Assembly: GCA_964489055.1 (NCBI GenBank)
Contig: CAZAXF010000108.1
Location: 1-6,214, forward strand
Length of the DNA stretch: 6,214 bases
From: 66-474 sp964489055
Lineage (GTDB): Bacteria > Pseudomonadota > Gammaproteobacteria > Xanthomonadales > Rhodanobacteraceae
Direction of reading: 5' to 3'
Part shown: piece by piece, positions 5,061 to 6,214 of the stretch
Position numbering within the stretch: the stretch's first letter is position 1
How the letters are laid out: every line of letters begins with the position of its first letter
The notes under the pieces: model-generated
Seen by the model: the letters and a program-made list of their open reading frames with translations, nothing else
Told to the model about the DNA's origin: nothing
Database searches by the model: none
Position numbers and translations under genes: made by a program

Positions 5061-6080
5061 ATGGTCTGGCCATCACGCAACCGCATGCCGCAGTCTCCCC
5101 ATTCCGCCTGGATCATCAGCGACGGCGCCGCCGGCAACGAACGCCAGGCGCTGGCGCTGGCCACCGCACTGGAGGTGCCCGCGCGCGTGATGGCGCTGCC
5201 GCTGCGCGCCCCGTGGTCCTGGTTCGCCCCGCGTCGGATTCCGGGCGGCCGGCTGGCGCTGGCGCCGCGCGACCGCGCCTCGTTCGAACCGCCGTGGCCC
5301 GACCTCGCGATCGGTTGCGGACGCAGCGCGGCACTGTTGACGCGTCTGCTGCGCAACGTGTCCAAGGGCAGTTGCTACAGCGTGCAGATCCTCGACCCGC
5401 GCATCGACCCGCGCCACTGGGACGCGGTGATCGCACCGCGCCACGACCGCCTGCAGGGACCGAACGTGCTGACCACCCTGGGCTCACTGAACCCGGTCGA
5501 CGATGCCTGGCTTGCCTCCGGCCGCAAGGCGTTCGCACGACTGGGCGAACTTCCACGCCCGCGCGTGACCCTGCTGGTGGGCGGCCCGCGGCGCGGGATC
5601 GAATTCGACGCGGCACTGGCGGAAAACCTGGTCGCCACGGTGCGCGAACTTGCCGCACACGGCAGCGTGCTGGCCACCGCGTCCCGGCGCACGCCCGCGG
5701 AGTTCGCCGCCGGGCTGCGCCGGACTCTGGCGGATCATCCCGGCACCTTCTGGGACGGCCAGGGGGCCAACCCGTATCCCGGCCTGCTGGGCTGGGCCGA
5801 CGCCATCGTGACGACCCCCGATTCGGTCAACATGCTGTCCGAGGCCTGCGCAACCGGCGTCCCCGTGCACACGCCGGTGCCGGCGTCGCTGCCGGGGAAA
5901 CTGGCGCGCTTCCACGCGGCGCTTCGCGAGCGCGGCTACGTCACCGACCCGGGCCAGCCGCGCGCCGACGTGCCGCCGCTGCGCGAAACCGAGGCCCTCG
6001 CCGCGCAACTGCGCGAACGGATCGCCGAGCGTCAAACCGCCGCCAAGCGCATTCCTCCGGGCGGAGCAGGTTCGCGCTGA
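5061..6080 (+). CDS. ELM1-family protein (mitochondrial fission ELM1-like), GT-B-like, function unknown
   Basis: 339 aa from the ATG at 5061. The second ATG at 5085 (MPQSPHSAWIISDG) gives 331 aa and fits the conserved region equally well; 5061 is preferred because of the -10-like box just upstream. The long in-frame extension before 5061 is a shadow of the MgtC gene. Family features (PF06258-type) include SDGAAGNERQ (20-29), CGRSAA (86-91), VQILDPR (108-114), DAVIAPRHD (121-129), LLVGGPRRG (171-179), TASRRTP (206-212), and GWADAIVTTPDSVNMLSEA (244-262) followed by CATGVPVH. The last block resembles the donor-binding end of MurG-like GT-B enzymes, so a nucleotide-sugar enzyme is a reasonable inference, not a fact. 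Plant ELM1 takes part in mitochondrial division; the bacterial proteins lack an assigned role and are sometimes labelled nucleoside-diphosphate-sugar epimerase, which these motifs do not support. No signal peptide is visible. The gene ends 15 bp before the right-hand hairpin repeat. Confidence 0.88.
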   Translation: MVWPSRNRMPQSPHSAWIISDGAAGNERQALALATALEVPARVMALPLRAPWSWFAPRRIPGGRLALAPRDRASFEPPWPDLAIGCGRSAALLTRLLRNVSKGSCYSVQILDPRIDPRHWDAVIAPRHDRLQGPNVLTTLGSLNPVDDAWLASGRKAFARLGELPRPRVTLLVGGPRRGIEFDAALAENLVATVRELAAHGSVLATASRRTPAEFAAGLRRTLADHPGTFWDGQGANPYPGLLGWADAIVTTPDSVNMLSEACATGVPVHTPVPASLPGKLARFHAALRERGYVTDPGQPRADVPPLRETEALAAQLRERIAERQTAAKRIPPGGAGSR

Positions 6081-6094
6081 CCGCCACACGCCAA

Positions 6095-6214
6095 AAGCCA
6101 TCCCCCTCAATCCCCCTTCGCAAGCGAAGGGGGAGGCAAATCACCCCCTTCCGCAGGAAGGGGGTCGGCGCGAAGCGCCGGGGGGATGCCGGGCGGAGCG
6201 CAGAAGCCATCCCC
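6095..6214. repeat. Hairpin-rich ~109 bp repeat unit plus the start of a further unit
   Basis: The unit starts with AAGCCATCCCCCTCAATC and holds three stems: CCCCCTTCGC-AA-GCGAAGGGGG at 6112-6133, CCCCCTTCC-GCA-GGAAGGGGG at 6144-6164, and CGGCGC-GAA-GCGCCG at 6166-6180. GCCATCCCC returns at 6206, 109 bp after the first at 6097, so a second unit runs out of the window. Orientation matches the units at 30-255. The second hairpin is intact here but decayed in the left-hand copies, so this copy shows the full structure best. It lies directly downstream of the ELM1 gene and could shape its transcript's 3' end, although no T run follows the stems on the plus strand. Confidence 0.85.

Noticed and set aside
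5941..6210. Minus-strand 89-codon frame at the right edge
   Set aside because: Its start translates the hairpin repeat in reverse and the rest is antisense to the ELM1 gene.

Overview
This is a GC-rich window, and almost every codon third position in the real genes is G or C. It reads as chromosomal DNA of a gammaproteobacterium, most likely Xanthomonadaceae or a close relative (Lysobacter, Luteimonas and similar). That placement is inferred from base composition, from the gene families present, from the absence of Shine-Dalgarno sequences with -10-like boxes close to start codons, and from the two kinds of intergenic repeat. It was not confirmed by a database search.

Layout: (1) positions 1-285 hold no convincing gene. 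They hold two tandem copies of a ~108 bp hairpin-rich repeat. (2) 286-1311 (+) is a lipid A late acyltransferase of the LpxL/HtrB family. (3) 1312-1446 is a convergent intergenic region, framed by long inverted arms and a heptamer repeat that runs into the 3' end of the acyltransferase gene. (4) On the minus strand, in transcription order, are an MgtC/SapB-family membrane protein (4994-4299), a small CHCC zinc-finger protein (4240-4019), a GT4 glycosyltransferase (3950-2784) and an O-antigen ligase/polymerase-like membrane protein (2745-1447). (5) 5061-6080 (+), divergent from the MgtC gene, is an ELM1-family protein (PF06258-type). (6) 6095-6214 holds another copy of the ~108 bp repeat and the start of a further one, in the same orientation as the copies at the left edge.

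Biological reading: the acyltransferase finishes lipid A, the glycosyltransferase probably adds a sugar to the LPS core or another surface glycan, and the ligase-like protein probably attaches or polymerises O-polysaccharide. The block is therefore mainly an outer-envelope (lipopolysaccharide) locus. The MgtC-like protein, the zinc-finger protein and the ELM1 protein are conserved but poorly understood; sitting next to LPS genes does not prove they take part in LPS biosynthesis. The minus-strand gaps (58, 68 and 38 bp) allow co-transcription, but a -10-like box before the zinc-finger gene suggests a separate entry point.

I see no CRISPR array, transposase, tRNA, rRNA or phage gene, and no clear new defence or mobile system. 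The least-explained parts are the repeats: the hairpin repeats bracketing the whole block, and the 20-of-21 inverted arms around the convergent gene ends, where one arm is translated as part of the acyltransferase tail.
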